A stretch of DNA of 63,536 bases from Alphaproteobacteria bacterium HGW-Alphaproteobacteria-3 (GCA_002842875.1 PHEF01000004.1:1-63536); one strand, 5' to 3'. Positions 1-9,489 are shown, numbered from the stretch's first letter. Translations and numbers: made by a program. Notes: a model not told the origin generated them from the sequence alone.

Positions 1-4
1 ATCA

Positions 5-55
5 GGCTTCATCTTCCGGCCGGCAACCCCGGCCAGCCTGCCGTCAGATGAAGCC
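5..55. repeat. Hairpin-forming inverted repeat
   Basis: The arms GGCTTCATCT (5-14) and AGATGAAGCC (46-55) are perfectly complementary, and the loop is GC-rich with internal GGCC pairs. It may be the terminator of a gene left of the window or one of the palindromic repeats seen later. Nothing decides between these. Confidence 0.45.
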
Positions 56-145
56 GGAATTTACCAGCCCAGCCGGTCCAAGGTTGGGGGCAAGTTCAAT
101 GTCCAAAGGACTCTACTTCCGACTGGATGAAGGTCGTGGCTCAGG

Positions 146-247
146 TCATGTGTCATGCCGTTTCAGACGCTCTTCAACGTCCGTCGTACACCCCGTGTAG
201 AACTTGTCGGGATATTCAAGGCGTTGGAGGATATAGACAAAGTGCAT
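146..247 (-). pseudogene. GIY-YIG nuclease family remnant
   Basis: A 33-codon reading frame starts at ATG 247 and stops at TGA 146. It reads like the N-terminal half of the small stand-alone GIY-YIG (UPF0213/YhbQ-like) proteins: FVYIL stands for the GIY strand, FYTG for the YIG strand, followed by T-x-D-x-x-x-R-L-x-x-H, the order found in the family. Intact members have about 80-100 residues with a conserved Arg and Glu further on; here the frame stops just after the RLKRH stretch. The DNA below 146 gives no convincing continuation in another frame, so this is a decayed or frameshifted copy. The family assignment is by eye from 33 residues. Confidence 0.5.
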
Positions 248-283
248 CGCAGCGGGTCCGCCTCCGCTAAAGCTTCGGCGGGA

Positions 284-342
284 CAGCCTCCGCCCTGGCA
301 GGCCCCGGCTTGCCCAGCCGAAGCCCGTCAGGGCGGAGGCTG
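284..342. repeat. Inverted repeat touching the tRNA-Gln 3' end
   Basis: CAGCCTCCGCCCTG (284-297) and CAGGGCGGAGGCTG (329-342) are perfect 14-bp inverted arms around a 31-nt GC-rich loop. The right arm runs 2 nt into the CCA end of the tRNA gene, so in the transcript it would form a hairpin directly after the tRNA. It could stop transcription or guide 3' trimming, or be a mobile palindromic repeat that landed there. There is no T-run on the tRNA strand. Confidence 0.6.
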
Positions 343-414
343 GCTGGGGGACTAGGATTCGAACCTAGACTGGCGGAGTCAGAGTCCGCTGTCCTACCGT
401 TAGACGATCCCCCA
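341..414 (-). tRNA. tRNA-Gln (anticodon CUG)
   Basis: The reverse complement folds into a full cloverleaf. The acceptor stem is TGGGGGA/TCCCCCA, followed by discriminator G and an encoded CCA. The anticodon loop CTCTGAC has CTG at positions 34-36 and sits on a GCGGA/TCCGC stem, and the T-arm contains GGTTCGAATCC. Length is 74 nt. Anticodon CUG reads CAG glutamine codons. The gene lies alone, downstream of the monooxygenase gene on the same strand and 115 bp away. Confidence 0.95.
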
Positions 415-529
415 AAGCGCCGTTCAGGGCCCCGTTTGCGGCCGCTTTGCGGCCGGGTCGAGGCGCTGCGCACCTTGGCTGCGCGGGCGAAACTTAGTCG
501 CCGGGCCTGCGTTCGTCAACACTTGGGGC

Positions 530-2356
530 TCAGTGCAATTCCAGGCCCGCCAGATCGCCGCTGCTGCGCCAATCCTCCAGAATCTTGATGAAGGCAATGG
601 ACCCGCCGCCGAAGGGGCCGTTGCGAATCGCCGCCTCGGAGGGCTGGCCTTCATTGTTGTAATAGCCGGGCGTGCATTCCTCCAGGAAGCGCTTGTTGAA
701 GACCGAGGCCTTGAGCACCGTGTCGAGCCAGTTCGCCTCGGCCTCCTGCGTCGTTTCGACGACGCGGGCCTGCCGGTCGATGCACTGTTTGACGATATAG
801 GACAGGTGCTTCGACTGCTCGTTCAGCATATGCGGATAGTTGGCCGTGAAGCCCGCCTGCGCATTGCTGACGATGAAGCAATTCGGAAAGCCCCGCGTGT
901 GCATGCCGTGGAGGGAGGAGACGCCGTCCTTCCATTTGCCGGTGAGCGTTTCGCCGCCGCGTCCGTAAATCTCGAAACCGGCACGACGCGTATAGCCCGT
1001 GCCGACCTCGAAGCCCGTCGCGTAGATGAGGCAGTCGATCTCGTATTCCTTGCCGTTCGCAACCACCGCATTTTCCGCGATGCGCTCAACGCCCCTGCCC
1101 TGCGTGTCGACGAGATGAACATTCGGACGGTTGAAGGCCGCCAGATACTCGTCGTGGAAGCAGGGACGCTTGCAGAACTGGTTGTACCAGGGCTTGAGCG
1201 CTTCGGCGGTCGAGCTGTCGCGAACGACTTCCTCGACGCGTTTGCGGATCGACTCCATTTTCTGGAAATCGGCGAGTTGAACGATCTCGGCCATTTCAGA
1301 CGGCGAGCGGCCATCGACCTTCTTGCGCGCCATGACAAGGAGGTTGCCGATGATGTCGGTCCAGCCGTCATTGACGAGATTTTCTTCCTGGAACCCGCCG
1401 GAAACGAGCGTGTTGAAATTGTCCATCCGGTATTGTTGCCAGCCGGGCTCGAGCGTCTTCACCCATTCGCGGTCGGTCGGCCTGTTGTTGCGAATGTCGA
1501 TGGAGGATGGCGTGCGCTGGAAGACATAGAGTTCCTTCGCATGTGCGCCAAGATGCGGCACGCATTGCACCGCCGTGGCGCCCGTGCCGACGATGCCGAC
1601 ACGCTTGTCCTTCAGCTTCTCGAGACCGCCGTTGCAATCGCCGCCCGTGTAGTCGTAGTCCCAGCGGCTTGTGTGGAAGGAATGACCCATGAAACCTTCG
1701 ATGCCCGGAATGCCCGGAAGCTTGGGGCGGTGAAGCGGGCCGCTCGCCGTGACGACGAAACGCGCCCTGATGGCATCGCCGCGGTTCGTGTGCACGATCC
1801 AGCGGGCAATCTCATCGTCCCAGCGAAGCTCTGTCGCTTCCGTCTGGAACAGGGCATCGCGATAAAGATCGAAGTGCCGGCCGATGGCCTGGCTGTGGGC
1901 GAGAATTTCCGCGGCTTTTGAATATTTCTCGACCGGCATGTAGCCGACCTCTTCGAGGAGCGGCAGATAGATGTAGGATTCGATATCGCAGGCGGCGCCC
2001 GGATATCGGTTCCAGTACCAGGTGCCGCCGAAATCGCCGCCCTTCTCGATCATGCGGACGCTTTCGACACCCGCCTCGCGCAGACGCGCGCCAGCGAGCA
2101 GGCCACCGAAACCGCCGCCAACCACGACAACATCGACCTCGTCGCTCAACGCCGCACGGGCAAACCCCGGCTCGACATAAGGGTCTTCGAGATAGTGAGC
2201 GAACTGTCCCTTGATCTCGACATATTGCTCATTGGCATCCCGGCGCAGGCGCTTGTCGCGCTCGGCGCGGTATTTTGCCTTGAGCGCGGCCGGATCGAAC
2301 CCAAGTTCGGACGGGTTGTTCGCCTGCGCGCCGTTGCTCTCTGCCTTGTCCGACAT
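530..2356 (-). CDS. Baeyer-Villiger-type flavin monooxygenase
   Basis: Predicted FAD- and NADPH-dependent monooxygenase of 608 residues that inserts oxygen next to a ketone to give an ester or lactone. Two Rossmann dinucleotide motifs are visible: GGGFGG (80-85, FAD) and GTGATA (257-262, NADPH). Between them lies [11 protein letters not shown] (222-232), an exact match to the Baeyer-Villiger fingerprint F-x-G-x-x-x-H-x-x-x-W. The [11 protein letters not shown] stretch at about 110-120 is also typical. The first ~70 residues are an extension seen in the larger members (about 600 residues, cyclopentadecanone-monooxygenase type) and not in the 540-residue cyclohexanone type. It lies 218 bp downstream of the TRAP transporter genes on the same strand, with a hairpin between, so co-transcription is uncertain. 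The substrate cannot be told. Confidence 0.88.
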   Translation of the reverse strand: MSDKAESNGAQANNPSELGFDPAALKAKYRAERDKRLRRDANEQYVEIKGQFAHYLEDPYVEPGFARAALSDEVDVVVVGGGFGGLLAGARLREAGVESVRMIEKGGDFGGTWYWNRYPGAACDIESYIYLPLLEEVGYMPVEKYSKAAEILAHSQAIGRHFDLYRDALFQTEATELRWDDEIARWIVHTNRGDAIRARFVVTASGPLHRPKLPGIPGIEGFMGHSFHTSRWDYDYTGGDCNGGLEKLKDKRVGIVGTGATAVQCVPHLGAHAKELYVFQRTPSSIDIRNNRPTDREWVKTLEPGWQQYRMDNFNTLVSGGFQEENLVNDGWTDIIGNLLVMARKKVDGRSPSEMAEIVQLADFQKMESIRKRVEEVVRDSSTAEALKPWYNQFCKRPCFHDEYLAAFNRPNVHLVDTQGRGVERIAENAVVANGKEYEIDCLIYATGFEVGTGYTRRAGFEIYGRGGETLTGKWKDGVSSLHGMHTRGFPNCFIVSNAQAGFTANYPHMLNEQSKHLSYIVKQCIDRQARVVETTQEAEANWLDTVLKASVFNKRFLEECTPGYYNNEGQPSEAAIRNGPFGGGSIAFIKILEDWRSSGDLAGLELH

Positions 2357-2521
2357 TTCTTCCCTCGTCTGTCCGCCGCCTTCTCATGTGCGGCCATCCG
2401 GGCCTTGGGCCCTGTGTTTGATGAGGATGATAAGGGCGTCTTACTATCTGTCAAAAGCGCATGAAAGCCACGAGGGTTTCGCGACGTCATGCGGTGCGGC
2501 AACAAGGCGTCGAATGGCAAT

Positions 2522-2547
2522 CGGGCCCCGCCTTCCGGCGGAGCCCG
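2522..2547 (-). terminator. Possible hairpin terminator after dctP
   Basis: An 11-bp stem with one mismatch (CGGGCCCCGCC against GGCGGAGCCCG) and a 4-nt loop begins about 27 nt past the dctP stop codon. No clear U-run follows on the minus strand, so a Rho-independent role is only possible. Confidence 0.35.
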
Positions 2548-2574
2548 ACATGCATCGACGCCCTCGCGAGCGGA

Positions 2575-3645
2575 TCAACCGTAGCGGTAAGGAGCACCGG
2601 CCTTGCGCATGGTGTCGGCGTAGTTCTTCAGAATTTCCACGACTCGCGCATTGCGCTCGCTCTTCTGGGCAATCTCGTCCCAGAACTTGCGTGCTTCGTC
2701 TTCGACCACCTGCCACTCGGACTCGGGGATCGTTGTGAGTTCGAGCTTGCCGCCGGTGACGCGATAGTTCGCCTCGCCCCACCAATACCAATGCTGGCGG
2801 TAGTAGTGCGAGCTGTCGATGGTGAGCTTGAAGAGCGTTTTCAGATGCTCCGGCAGCGCCTCCCACTTCTCGGTGTTGGCGATATAGGAACCCGCCCATG
2901 CACCGGAGATGTTGTTGGTGAGGTAGTACTTGTTGATGTCGGCCCAACCGACTGTGTAGGCCTCGGTTACGCCGCTCCAGGCCACGCCATCGAGTTCATT
3001 GGTCTGGATGGCAACTTCGATGTCTTCCCAGGGCAGCGTTACCGGCACGACGCCGAAGCGTTCGAGGAACTTGCCGCCTGTCGGGAAGGTGAAAACGCGC
3101 AGGCCCTTGAGATCGGCAACCGTCCGGATCGGCTTTGTCGTCACGAAGTTGCAGGGATCCCATGAACCGGCGCTGAGCCAGGTAACGCCTGGAACTTCCG
3201 CGTAGGCTTCTTCCCAAATTTCGCGAAGACCATACCATTCCCAAAGCACCGGCACGTCGAGGCTGTAGCGCGAGCCGAAGGGGAAATAGGCACCGAAGAC
3301 CGATACGTCGATGGGTGCCGCCATCGAGTCGTCGTCGCTCTGCGCCGCGTCGATCGTGCCGTTCTGGACGGCGCGAAACAATTCGCCCTGAGGCACGAGC
3401 TGGTCGGCGGTGAAGAGTTCGATCGTCATCTCGCCGTTCGCCGCCGTGTTGAAGGCATCGATCGACGGCTTGATCACATGTTCGGCAAGGGCCGGACCCG
3501 CATAGGTCTGGAGACGCCACTTTATCGGCGACTGCGCCCGGACGATGCCGGGAGCAGCAAGCGTGGACGCGCCTACGGCCGCAACGCCGACACCCGCCTT
3601 CTTCAGGAAGTCGCGTTTGTTGATTTTCTTGGGATCGTCAGTCAT
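2575..3645 (-). CDS. dctP: TRAP transporter solute-binding protein (DctP family)
   Basis: Periplasmic binding protein of a tripartite ATP-independent transporter, which delivers an organic acid to the DctQM membrane parts. ATG 3645 is chosen: AGAAGGAA lies upstream, and the protein then opens with KRDFLKKAG, a hydrophobic run and a cleavage site near VRAQ. This is a Tat-like signal with Lys-Arg in place of Arg-Arg. A start 23 codons earlier is open but adds no signal. The mature part has the DctP layout, with GSWDPCNF, the TVADLKGLRVF segment and a tryptophan-rich C-terminal region. Mature binding proteins with a Tat-type signal in this family often carry 2-oxo acids or aromatic acids; the ligand here is unknown. 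It is the third gene after dctQ and dctM. Confidence 0.85.
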   Translation of the reverse strand: MTDDPKKINKRDFLKKAGVGVAAVGASTLAAPGIVRAQSPIKWRLQTYAGPALAEHVIKPSIDAFNTAANGEMTIELFTADQLVPQGELFRAVQNGTIDAAQSDDDSMAAPIDVSVFGAYFPFGSRYSLDVPVLWEWYGLREIWEEAYAEVPGVTWLSAGSWDPCNFVTTKPIRTVADLKGLRVFTFPTGGKFLERFGVVPVTLPWEDIEVAIQTNELDGVAWSGVTEAYTVGWADINKYYLTNNISGAWAGSYIANTEKWEALPEHLKTLFKLTIDSSHYYRQHWYWWGEANYRVTGGKLELTTIPESEWQVVEDEARKFWDEIAQKSERNARVVEILKNYADTMRKAGAPYRYG

Positions 3646-3765
3646 TTGAAAGGTTCCTTCTTCTCTGGATGGTTTCGGGTCGTTTCCGGCTCCACAGCCA
3701 GACCCGGCCCACACGCACGAAGAAATCCGTTACTGTATTACCAGCCCATGTTTCTCTCGCACCTC

Positions 3766-5091
3766 CTATCGCCCGGCATACATATTGGGCAACCAAAGGG
3801 CGAGCTGCGGAAAGGCCATCACGATCGCAATGGTGATCAGCATGAGCACCACGAACGGTACGATTGAGCGGTAGATATCCACAAGGGTTATCTCCGGTGG
3901 CGCCATGGCGCGCATCAGGAAGAGATTGTAGCCAAAGGGCGGCGTTATGTAGGCGACCTGACAGGTAATGACATAGAGAACGCCGAACCAGATCGGGTCG
4001 AAGCCGAGGCTTCTGACAAGGGGGATGTAGAGCGGCGCGACGATGACCAGCATCGCCGTGTCATCGAGAAACATGCCGAGGACCACAAAGGAAATCATCA
4101 TCATGATGAGCACTTCCCAGGGGCCCAGATCCCAGGTGTCGAGCAGGAGTATCTTGATCGCATTCTTTGCGCCGAGACCGTCGTAGACGGCTCCGAAGCA
4201 GAGCGCTGCCAGAATGATCCACATGAACATGCAGGTGATGCTGAGCGTCTGCCGCATCGTGTCGTCCATCACGCGCCATGTGAGGCGGCGCTTCCACAAT
4301 GCCGTCAAAGTCGCCGCCGTCGCGCCCACTGCGGAGCTCTCCACCAGGCTCGTGACGCCGGTGAAGAAGAGCCCCATCATCGACGCGAAAATCAGGATTG
4401 GCGCCACGCCCGCCTTCAGCAGGCTGAGTTTTTCTCCCCACGTCACCTTCGCGAGTTCCTCCGCGGGAAGCGGGGGGCCGAGTTCCGGATTTCTTCTGCA
4501 GCGAAAATAAATGTAGATGCCGAAGAGCGCGGCCATCAGGAGGCCGGGGATAACGCCGGCGAGCCAGAGTTGCAGCACGGGCTGGCGCGCGATCATCGCA
4601 TAAAGGACCAGAACGACGCTTGGCGGAATGAGAATGCCGAGCGAGCTGCCGGCCTGAATAACACCCGTGACCATGACCTTGTCGTAGCCGCGCCTCAGCA
4701 ATTCGGGCAAGGCAACGCTGGCGCCGATCGCCATGCCTGCGACGCTGAGGCCATTCATGGCCGAGATGACAACCATGAGACCGATCGTGCCGAGCGCCAG
4801 ACCGCCTTTCAGCGACCCCATCCAGACGTGGAACATGCGATAGAGATCGCTCGCAATGCCCGACTCCGAGAGCATGTAGCCCATGTAGATGAAGAGCGGC
4901 AAAGTGAGCAGCGGGTACCAGTTCAAAACCTGGAAGCTGGCGTTGAACGGCATCTCGGAGGCACCGTCCCCCCAAAGGAGCAATGCCGCCGCCGCAGCCA
5001 CGAATCCGATGGCGCCGAAGACCCGCTGACCGGTGAGCAGCATCACCATAAGCGAAGAGAACATCAGCAGCGTGATGAGTTCGTAACTCAT
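3766..5091 (-). CDS. dctM: TRAP transporter large permease (DctM)
   Basis: Large membrane subunit, 441 residues, the usual family length, with about a dozen hydrophobic segments across the whole chain. Conserved stretches include the GIASDLYR region, the GSSLGILIPPSVVLVLYA segment and the C-terminal CQVAYITPPFGYNLF segment that lines the transport path in DctM proteins. It carries the solute released by DctP across the inner membrane using the sodium gradient. Its start overlaps the dctQ stop by 4 nt (ATGA), so the two are translationally coupled. Confidence 0.93.
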   Translation of the reverse strand: MSYELITLLMFSSLMVMLLTGQRVFGAIGFVAAAAALLLWGDGASEMPFNASFQVLNWYPLLTLPLFIYMGYMLSESGIASDLYRMFHVWMGSLKGGLALGTIGLMVVISAMNGLSVAGMAIGASVALPELLRRGYDKVMVTGVIQAGSSLGILIPPSVVLVLYAMIARQPVLQLWLAGVIPGLLMAALFGIYIYFRCRRNPELGPPLPAEELAKVTWGEKLSLLKAGVAPILIFASMMGLFFTGVTSLVESSAVGATAATLTALWKRRLTWRVMDDTMRQTLSITCMFMWIILAALCFGAVYDGLGAKNAIKILLLDTWDLGPWEVLIMMMISFVVLGMFLDDTAMLVIVAPLYIPLVRSLGFDPIWFGVLYVITCQVAYITPPFGYNLFLMRAMAPPEITLVDIYRSIVPFVVLMLITIAIVMAFPQLALWLPNMYAGR

Positions 5092-5600
5092 TCGATTTCC
5101 TCGCCACGCGCGCGCGCCACATCCTTGAAGAAAAAGGCTATCGCCTGCAGCAGCATGAGGCCCACGCCGACCGTCATGATGAGCTTGATCGGCCAGAGCG
5201 GCGGCGCCCAGGCGGTGTAGTTCACCTGCCCGTAGGTGATGGCATACTCCGTGCTCGACATGCCGCCGATCAGCAATACGACGAGATAGAAGACCAGGAA
5301 GAACGACGTGATCGTATCCGTGAACGCTCTCTTCTTCGGCGAAAGGCGGCTGTAGAGCAGATCCATTCTCACATGCGAATTGATCTGCATCGAATAGCCG
5401 CCGCCCAGCAAGTAATAGGCGGCGAGCAGAAACTGCCCCATCTCCATGACCCAGGAGATCGGCACGTTGAAGACGGTGCGGGAGATGGAGGCGTAGAGCA
5501 GTATGCCTATCATCACAAAGATCAGCAGCATGACAATCCGGCCGACCACGCGGTTCACGGCCTCGACATACCGGACGTATACTCTGGCTGCTCTTGGCAA
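5088..5600 (-). CDS. dctQ: TRAP transporter small permease (DctQ)
   Basis: Small membrane subunit of 170 residues with four predicted transmembrane helices, beginning after a short basic N-terminus and ending with a charged tail. It pairs with DctM and is thought to help dock DctP. First gene of the dctQMP operon on the minus strand; the 260 bp upstream hold no other gene on this strand and should contain the promoter, though I could not pick out convincing -35/-10 boxes. Confidence 0.88.
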   Translation of the reverse strand: MPRAARVYVRYVEAVNRVVGRIVMLLIFVMIGILLYASISRTVFNVPISWVMEMGQFLLAAYYLLGGGYSMQINSHVRMDLLYSRLSPKKRAFTDTITSFFLVFYLVVLLIGGMSSTEYAITYGQVNYTAWAPPLWPIKLIMTVGVGLMLLQAIAFFFKDVARARGEEIE

Positions 5601-5860
5601 GATGCCTCTTTCGCTTGGATCGGCATTGGGTTGAACGCTGCCGATGGCCCCCCCGGCATGCGACCAGCCCTCAGGCGGGACTACTCGACGTCTTTATGAA
5701 GGCTGCACGGATTGGGGCGCCAAGGCAACCGGGGACGCAACGTCCCGGCCAAAAAAAAGCGATCGTCCCCTCGCCCATTCGGCACGCTGCGCCGGGATGA
5801 TCACTTAAGGAGCAGCGTGACGGATTGCCGGGCAGGGCCTGCCAAACCGGCGGGCAGCCC

Positions 5861-6289
5861 CTAGCGCGTCACGCGGGCGAAGGCGAGCCCGCCAAGCGCG
5901 CCCGCGATCATCTGCGCGATGAACCCGAGGGCGGTTCGCGCGCCTGCAATCGGCGTGATCTCGTAAACCGTGCCCATCGCCGTCAGCGCGACGGCAAGCG
6001 CAACCGCGCCGGCCACACCATAGACGAGATATCGCTGCGTGCGGGCGTACCGGTAGACGAGCGCTGCGGCGGCCATGGCAACGAGGAAACCGATTGCAAC
6101 GATAAGACCGAACATCGGTCCCATGCCCGCGATATCGTGCATCGTCGTGGACAGACGATCCGAAACGGGAATTTCAATGCCGAGCTCCGTCAGCCCGGCA
6201 AGAACGAATTGCGTATGCGCAATCGAGGCCAGCACGGTCGCCACGATCACGGCCAGGACAAATCCCGGCACAATCTTCACGATACGCAT
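5861..6289 (-). CDS. Small four-helix membrane protein, function unknown
   Basis: 142 residues starting at ATG 6289, behind a strong GAGGGG ribosome-binding site. Hydrophobic segments fall at about 5-25, 55-80, 90-108 and 118-135, and the protein ends in LAFARVTR. The loop between the first two helices carries the charged, conserved-looking stretch TMHDIAGMGPMFG. I do not recognise a named family. The open frame continues far upstream of this start, but that part is antisense to the sugar dehydrogenase gene and is not coding. The gene is divergent from the sugar dehydrogenase with 78 bp between the starts. Confidence 0.65.
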   Translation of the reverse strand: MRIVKIVPGFVLAVIVATVLASIAHTQFVLAGLTELGIEIPVSDRLSTTMHDIAGMGPMFGLIVAIGFLVAMAAAALVYRYARTQRYLVYGVAGAVALAVALTAMGTVYEITPIAGARTALGFIAQMIAGALGGLAFARVTR

Positions 6290-6367
6290 TTCCCCCCTCA
6301 TTTCTTTCAATCGCCATATCGAGGTATGATTGCACAGAATAACAGCAGTTGGGACGGGAAACAGCCG

Positions 6368-7501
6368 ATGGTGAAGCGGGTATTCGCGAAGGGGGCGCTG
6401 GCAGCGGCCGCGGTGTCGATTCTTCTGCCAGGCGTGGCGGAAGCGCAGGACGAGGCGCCCAACGCCGGACCCTACAAGATTACCGCCGTTGCCGAGGGGC
6501 TCGATCATCCGTGGAATCTCACATTCATGCCGGACGGGTCGATCCTTATCGTCCAGTTGCCGGGTGAAATTCGCGTGCTTCGGGACGGCATACTGGCGCC
6601 TGAGCCGGTGGCCGGCGTGCCCGCGGTCTTTTTCAAGAGCCAGGGCGGGCTCTTCAACGTACTGCCGGATCCCGACTTCGCCGAGAATGGATATGTCTAT
6701 CTTTCCTATGCGCATGGTACGCCGGGAGAGAACGGCACGCGCGTTGCCCGTGCACGCTTCGACGGTCAAGCGCTGAGCGAGATCGAAGTCATCTTCGACG
6801 CTACGCCAAAGAAAGATACGCCGGTCCATTATGGCGGCGTGATGAGCTTCCTGCCCGACGGAACATTGCTCGTCGCTGTGGGCGACGGCTTCGACTATCG
6901 CGAGCAAGCGCAACGCCTCGACAGCAATCTCGGCAAGATCGTGCGCATCAATCGCGACGGCAGCATTCCGGCGGATAACCCTTTCGCCGGACAGGAAGGC
7001 GCGCGTCCGGAAATCTGGAGCTACGGACACCGCAACATTCAGGGGCTGATTTACGACGACACCTCGGGGCGCGTCATCGAACACGAGCACGGACCGCAGG
7101 GCGGCGACGAAATCAACATCATCGAGCCCGGCAAGAATTACGGCTGGCCCGTCATCACCTGGGGCATCGACTATTCCGGTGCGCGGATTTCGCCCTATAC
7201 GGAATATGAAGGGATGGAGCAGCCCCTGCTCCACTGGACGCCGTCGATCGCGCCCTGCGGCTTTACGCTTTATCGCGGCGCCGTGTTTCCCGAATGGGAA
7301 GGCGACCTTTTCGTCGGCGCGCTCGCAGGACAGCATGTGCGGCGGGTCGACATGGAAAATGGCGAGGTCGTGGCGCAGGAAGAACTCTTCGCCGATCTCG
7401 GCAAACGCATTCGCGATGTGGCGACAGGACCGGACGGTTATCTCTATCTGGTGACGGATGGAGAGGACGGATCGGTGCTGCGGGTCGCGCCGGCGCAATA
7501 A
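6368..7501 (+). CDS. PQQ-dependent aldose sugar dehydrogenase-like protein
   Basis: Periplasmic six-bladed beta-propeller oxidoreductase (glucose/sorbosone dehydrogenase family, YliI/Asd-like), 377 residues. ATG 6368 is chosen because it gives a clean signal peptide (basic VKRVFAKG, an alanine-rich core, cleavage near AEA-Q) behind a GGGA ribosome-binding site; an ATG at 6326 would bury that signal. Family landmarks are DHPWNLTFMPDG, the GGVMSFLPDGTLLVAVGDG blade, YGHRNIQGL and the EHGPQGGDEIN metal/cofactor loop, then YGWPVITWG. It should oxidise sugars with bound pyrroloquinoline quinone and pass the electrons on. No PQQ synthesis genes are in the window, so the cofactor must be made elsewhere or taken up. 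The true substrate is unknown. Confidence 0.85.
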   Translation: MVKRVFAKGALAAAAVSILLPGVAEAQDEAPNAGPYKITAVAEGLDHPWNLTFMPDGSILIVQLPGEIRVLRDGILAPEPVAGVPAVFFKSQGGLFNVLPDPDFAENGYVYLSYAHGTPGENGTRVARARFDGQALSEIEVIFDATPKKDTPVHYGGVMSFLPDGTLLVAVGDGFDYREQAQRLDSNLGKIVRINRDGSIPADNPFAGQEGARPEIWSYGHRNIQGLIYDDTSGRVIEHEHGPQGGDEINIIEPGKNYGWPVITWGIDYSGARISPYTEYEGMEQPLLHWTPSIAPCGFTLYRGAVFPEWEGDLFVGALAGQHVRRVDMENGEVVAQEELFADLGKRIRDVATGPDGYLYLVTDGEDGSVLRVAPAQ

Positions 7502-7608
7502 CGCTGCATCTGACAGGATATTGCCTCGACTCGTTCTACGGCGAGAATGCTCTCTTATCTGGCGGTTCGGGATGAGGAACGCCCGGACCGCAGACAACTG
7601 CAAGTGCA

Positions 7609-8466
7609 TCAACCGTCTGATGGACGGGATTTCAGCTCAACAATTATCGGCAAGAAATCGGACTGGATTCCAGCCGGATACCGATATGGTTGAGTCCGAA
7701 TGATGGCATTCGCAAAGGCCTGATCCAGGGTCTTGAAGCCGCTCGACCTCATCAACCGCAGGCTTGTGATCTTGCCCGAGCGGTGAATGATGACCTCGAA
7801 CTCGGACGATCCTTGGAGGTCCGTCGTTTCCGCCTGATTGACATTGGCGAGGATGGCGTCGCGCATGCGGTTGAAATATTCATTCGCCCCGCCGGAGCTG
7901 CGCGCGGCCTGTTGCTCGCGGCTCGATGCGTCGGGCTTTCCCGAACGGATATCGAAGCCGGGAAGGATGGTTTGAGCCCAGCCGGGGATGTCTTCCTTGG
8001 TCTGCTTTTTCTGTTCCCTTGTCGTCTTTTCGTCCGGCTCCGGCTTGTCTTCCTTCGAATCCGTCTGGAGAGGGCTATCGTCCGGCTCGGTATCGAGCCC
8101 GGCCGGTGCTTCGGTATCCTCGCCGGAACGGGAGAAGGGCGTGATCTCGGGAGCTTCCCGCTGAGGTTCAGGCTGTGGCTCCGGCTGTGGCTGTGGCTCG
8201 GGCTCTGGCTGCTGCGGTTCCGGCTGCGGTTCCTGCACAAGGTCGACCGAGATGGCGGGCGGATCGGCGGGAGGTGTGGCAACCGGCGCGCGCAGGATGA
8301 AGGACAGGATCACGATGAGATTGATGAGGAGCGCGAGACCGACCGCGATGCCGAGTTCGCTCCAGACCTTCTGACGCGGCGGGGGCGGCGGCACGACATG
8401 AAACGTATTGCGGAGCAATCCGTCATCCGCAGCCGGGGCACTGCCGCTCACTGTCGTTGTACTCAT
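7609..8466 (-). CDS. TonB-like energy transducer
   Basis: 285 residues from ATG 8466. A short cytoplasmic tail with PPPPP is followed by one transmembrane helix (about 35-57), then a Pro-Glu-Gln-rich rod of PEPQ-type units and an acidic/basic linker. The C-terminal ~90 residues match the TonB/TolA C-terminal fold (FEVIIHRSGKITSLRLMRSSG, LDQAFANAI, ending in PIIVELK). Such proteins span the periplasm and link an inner-membrane proton-driven motor to an outer-membrane partner. No ExbB/ExbD or TolQ/R is adjacent, so the motor is encoded elsewhere. A start 18 codons earlier is open but lacks support. Confidence 0.8.
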   Translation of the reverse strand: MSTTTVSGSAPAADDGLLRNTFHVVPPPPPRQKVWSELGIAVGLALLINLIVILSFILRAPVATPPADPPAISVDLVQEPQPEPQQPEPEPQPQPEPQPEPQREAPEITPFSRSGEDTEAPAGLDTEPDDSPLQTDSKEDKPEPDEKTTREQKKQTKEDIPGWAQTILPGFDIRSGKPDASSREQQAARSSGGANEYFNRMRDAILANVNQAETTDLQGSSEFEVIIHRSGKITSLRLMRSSGFKTLDQAFANAIIRTQPYRYPAGIQSDFLPIIVELKSRPSDG

Positions 8467-8577
8467 TATCCTGCCCGGCTTCCGGCATTTTTGCGGCCGG
8501 TGCTTACCTTCGGCCCTCACCGGACGACATTAACAGGCGGCGCGCCTTCGTGGCAGGGGTGATGCGATCACAACACA

Positions 8578-9489
8578 TCACGGATCGATACGCGTGCCGG
8601 AGCGGCCAGACAGAATGTCCGCCGCCTTGCCCAAAGCGCCAATGAAGGCGGGGCGGCCTGTCGCCAGGGCGAAGTCGCGGGCGGCCTCGATCTTCGGCCC
8701 CATCGAGCCCGCGGCGAAGGTGGCGGGGTCGAGCGTCCGGGCGGAGACGGCTTCGATGCGCGTTTGCTCGGGCGTGCCCCAGGCTTCGTAGACGCCGTCC
8801 ACATCCGTGAGGATCAGCAAACAGCCGGCATCGAGATCCGTTGCGAGGAGGCAGGCCGCGAGGTCCTTGTCGATGACGGCTTCGACGCCTTCCGGCGCCC
8901 CCGACGGACCGGGCCGGACGGGGATGCCCCCGCCGCCGGCGCAAACGACGAGGTATCCGCCTTCGACGAGGCGGCGGATCGCGGCAAGTTGCACGATCCG
9001 GCGTGGCGCTGGCGAGGCAACGACACGGCGCCAGGCTTTGCCGCCCGGGCCATCCGGCGCGACGGTCCAGCCGCGTTCGGCGGCGAGCGCCCTCGCCGTC
9101 TTCTCGTCGTAGACGGGACCGATGGGTTTCGACGGCTTTGCGAAGGCGGGGTCGGCGGGATCGACCAGCGTTTGCGTGAGCACGGTCACGATTTCGCGCT
9201 CCGGAAGCGCACGGCGCATCGCCTCCTCGATGACATAACCGATCATGCCCTGCGATTCCGCGCCGAGCACATCGAGCGGGTAAGGCGGCGCGTCCTTGTA
9301 GGCGTCGGCTTCAAGGGCGAGGAGGCCGACCTGCGGGCCGTTGCCATGCACGAGCACGACCTCATGCTCGCGGGCGAGCGCGGCAAGCGCCGCTGCCGCT
9401 TGTCCCATGTTGCGGCGTTGTTCGCCGATGCCGAGCGTGTCGCCGCGTTTCAGGAGAGCGTTTCCGCCAATGGCAACGAGGATGCGCAT
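8578..9489 (-). CDS. arcC: Carbamate kinase
   Basis: 303 residues, normal length. It opens with ILVAIGGNALLKRGD, then VLVHGNGPQVGLL, and has the amino-acid-kinase signatures VCAGGGGIPV and LTDVDGVY near the C-terminal half. The enzyme transfers phosphate from carbamoyl phosphate to ADP, making ATP, carbon dioxide and ammonia. It lies 3 nt downstream of agmatine deiminase and is the last gene of the agmatine operon, so it would use carbamoyl phosphate made by the carbamoyltransferase at 12124-13134. No arginine deiminase gene is nearby. Confidence 0.95.
   Translation of the reverse strand: MRILVAIGGNALLKRGDTLGIGEQRRNMGQAAAALAALAREHEVVLVHGNGPQVGLLALEADAYKDAPPYPLDVLGAESQGMIGYVIEEAMRRALPEREIVTVLTQTLVDPADPAFAKPSKPIGPVYDEKTARALAAERGWTVAPDGPGGKAWRRVVASPAPRRIVQLAAIRRLVEGGYLVVCAGGGGIPVRPGPSGAPEGVEAVIDKDLAACLLATDLDAGCLLILTDVDGVYEAWGTPEQTRIEAVSARTLDPATFAAGSMGPKIEAARDFALATGRPAFIGALGKAADILSGRSGTRIDP

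Noticed and set aside
284..414. Integration site of a current mobile island at tRNA-Gln
   Set aside because: No integrase, no repeated tRNA end and no phage or conjugation genes are in the window; only a remnant and palindromes are seen.
5731..5760. Hairpin next to eight A/T bases as a terminator
   Set aside because: On the plus strand the hairpin is followed by A, not T, and on the minus strand the T-run precedes the stem, so it is not a Rho-independent terminator in either direction.
8150..8245. Tandem DNA repeat
   Set aside because: The repetition is the codon pattern of the Pro-Glu-Gln rod in the TonB-like protein, not an independent repeat element.
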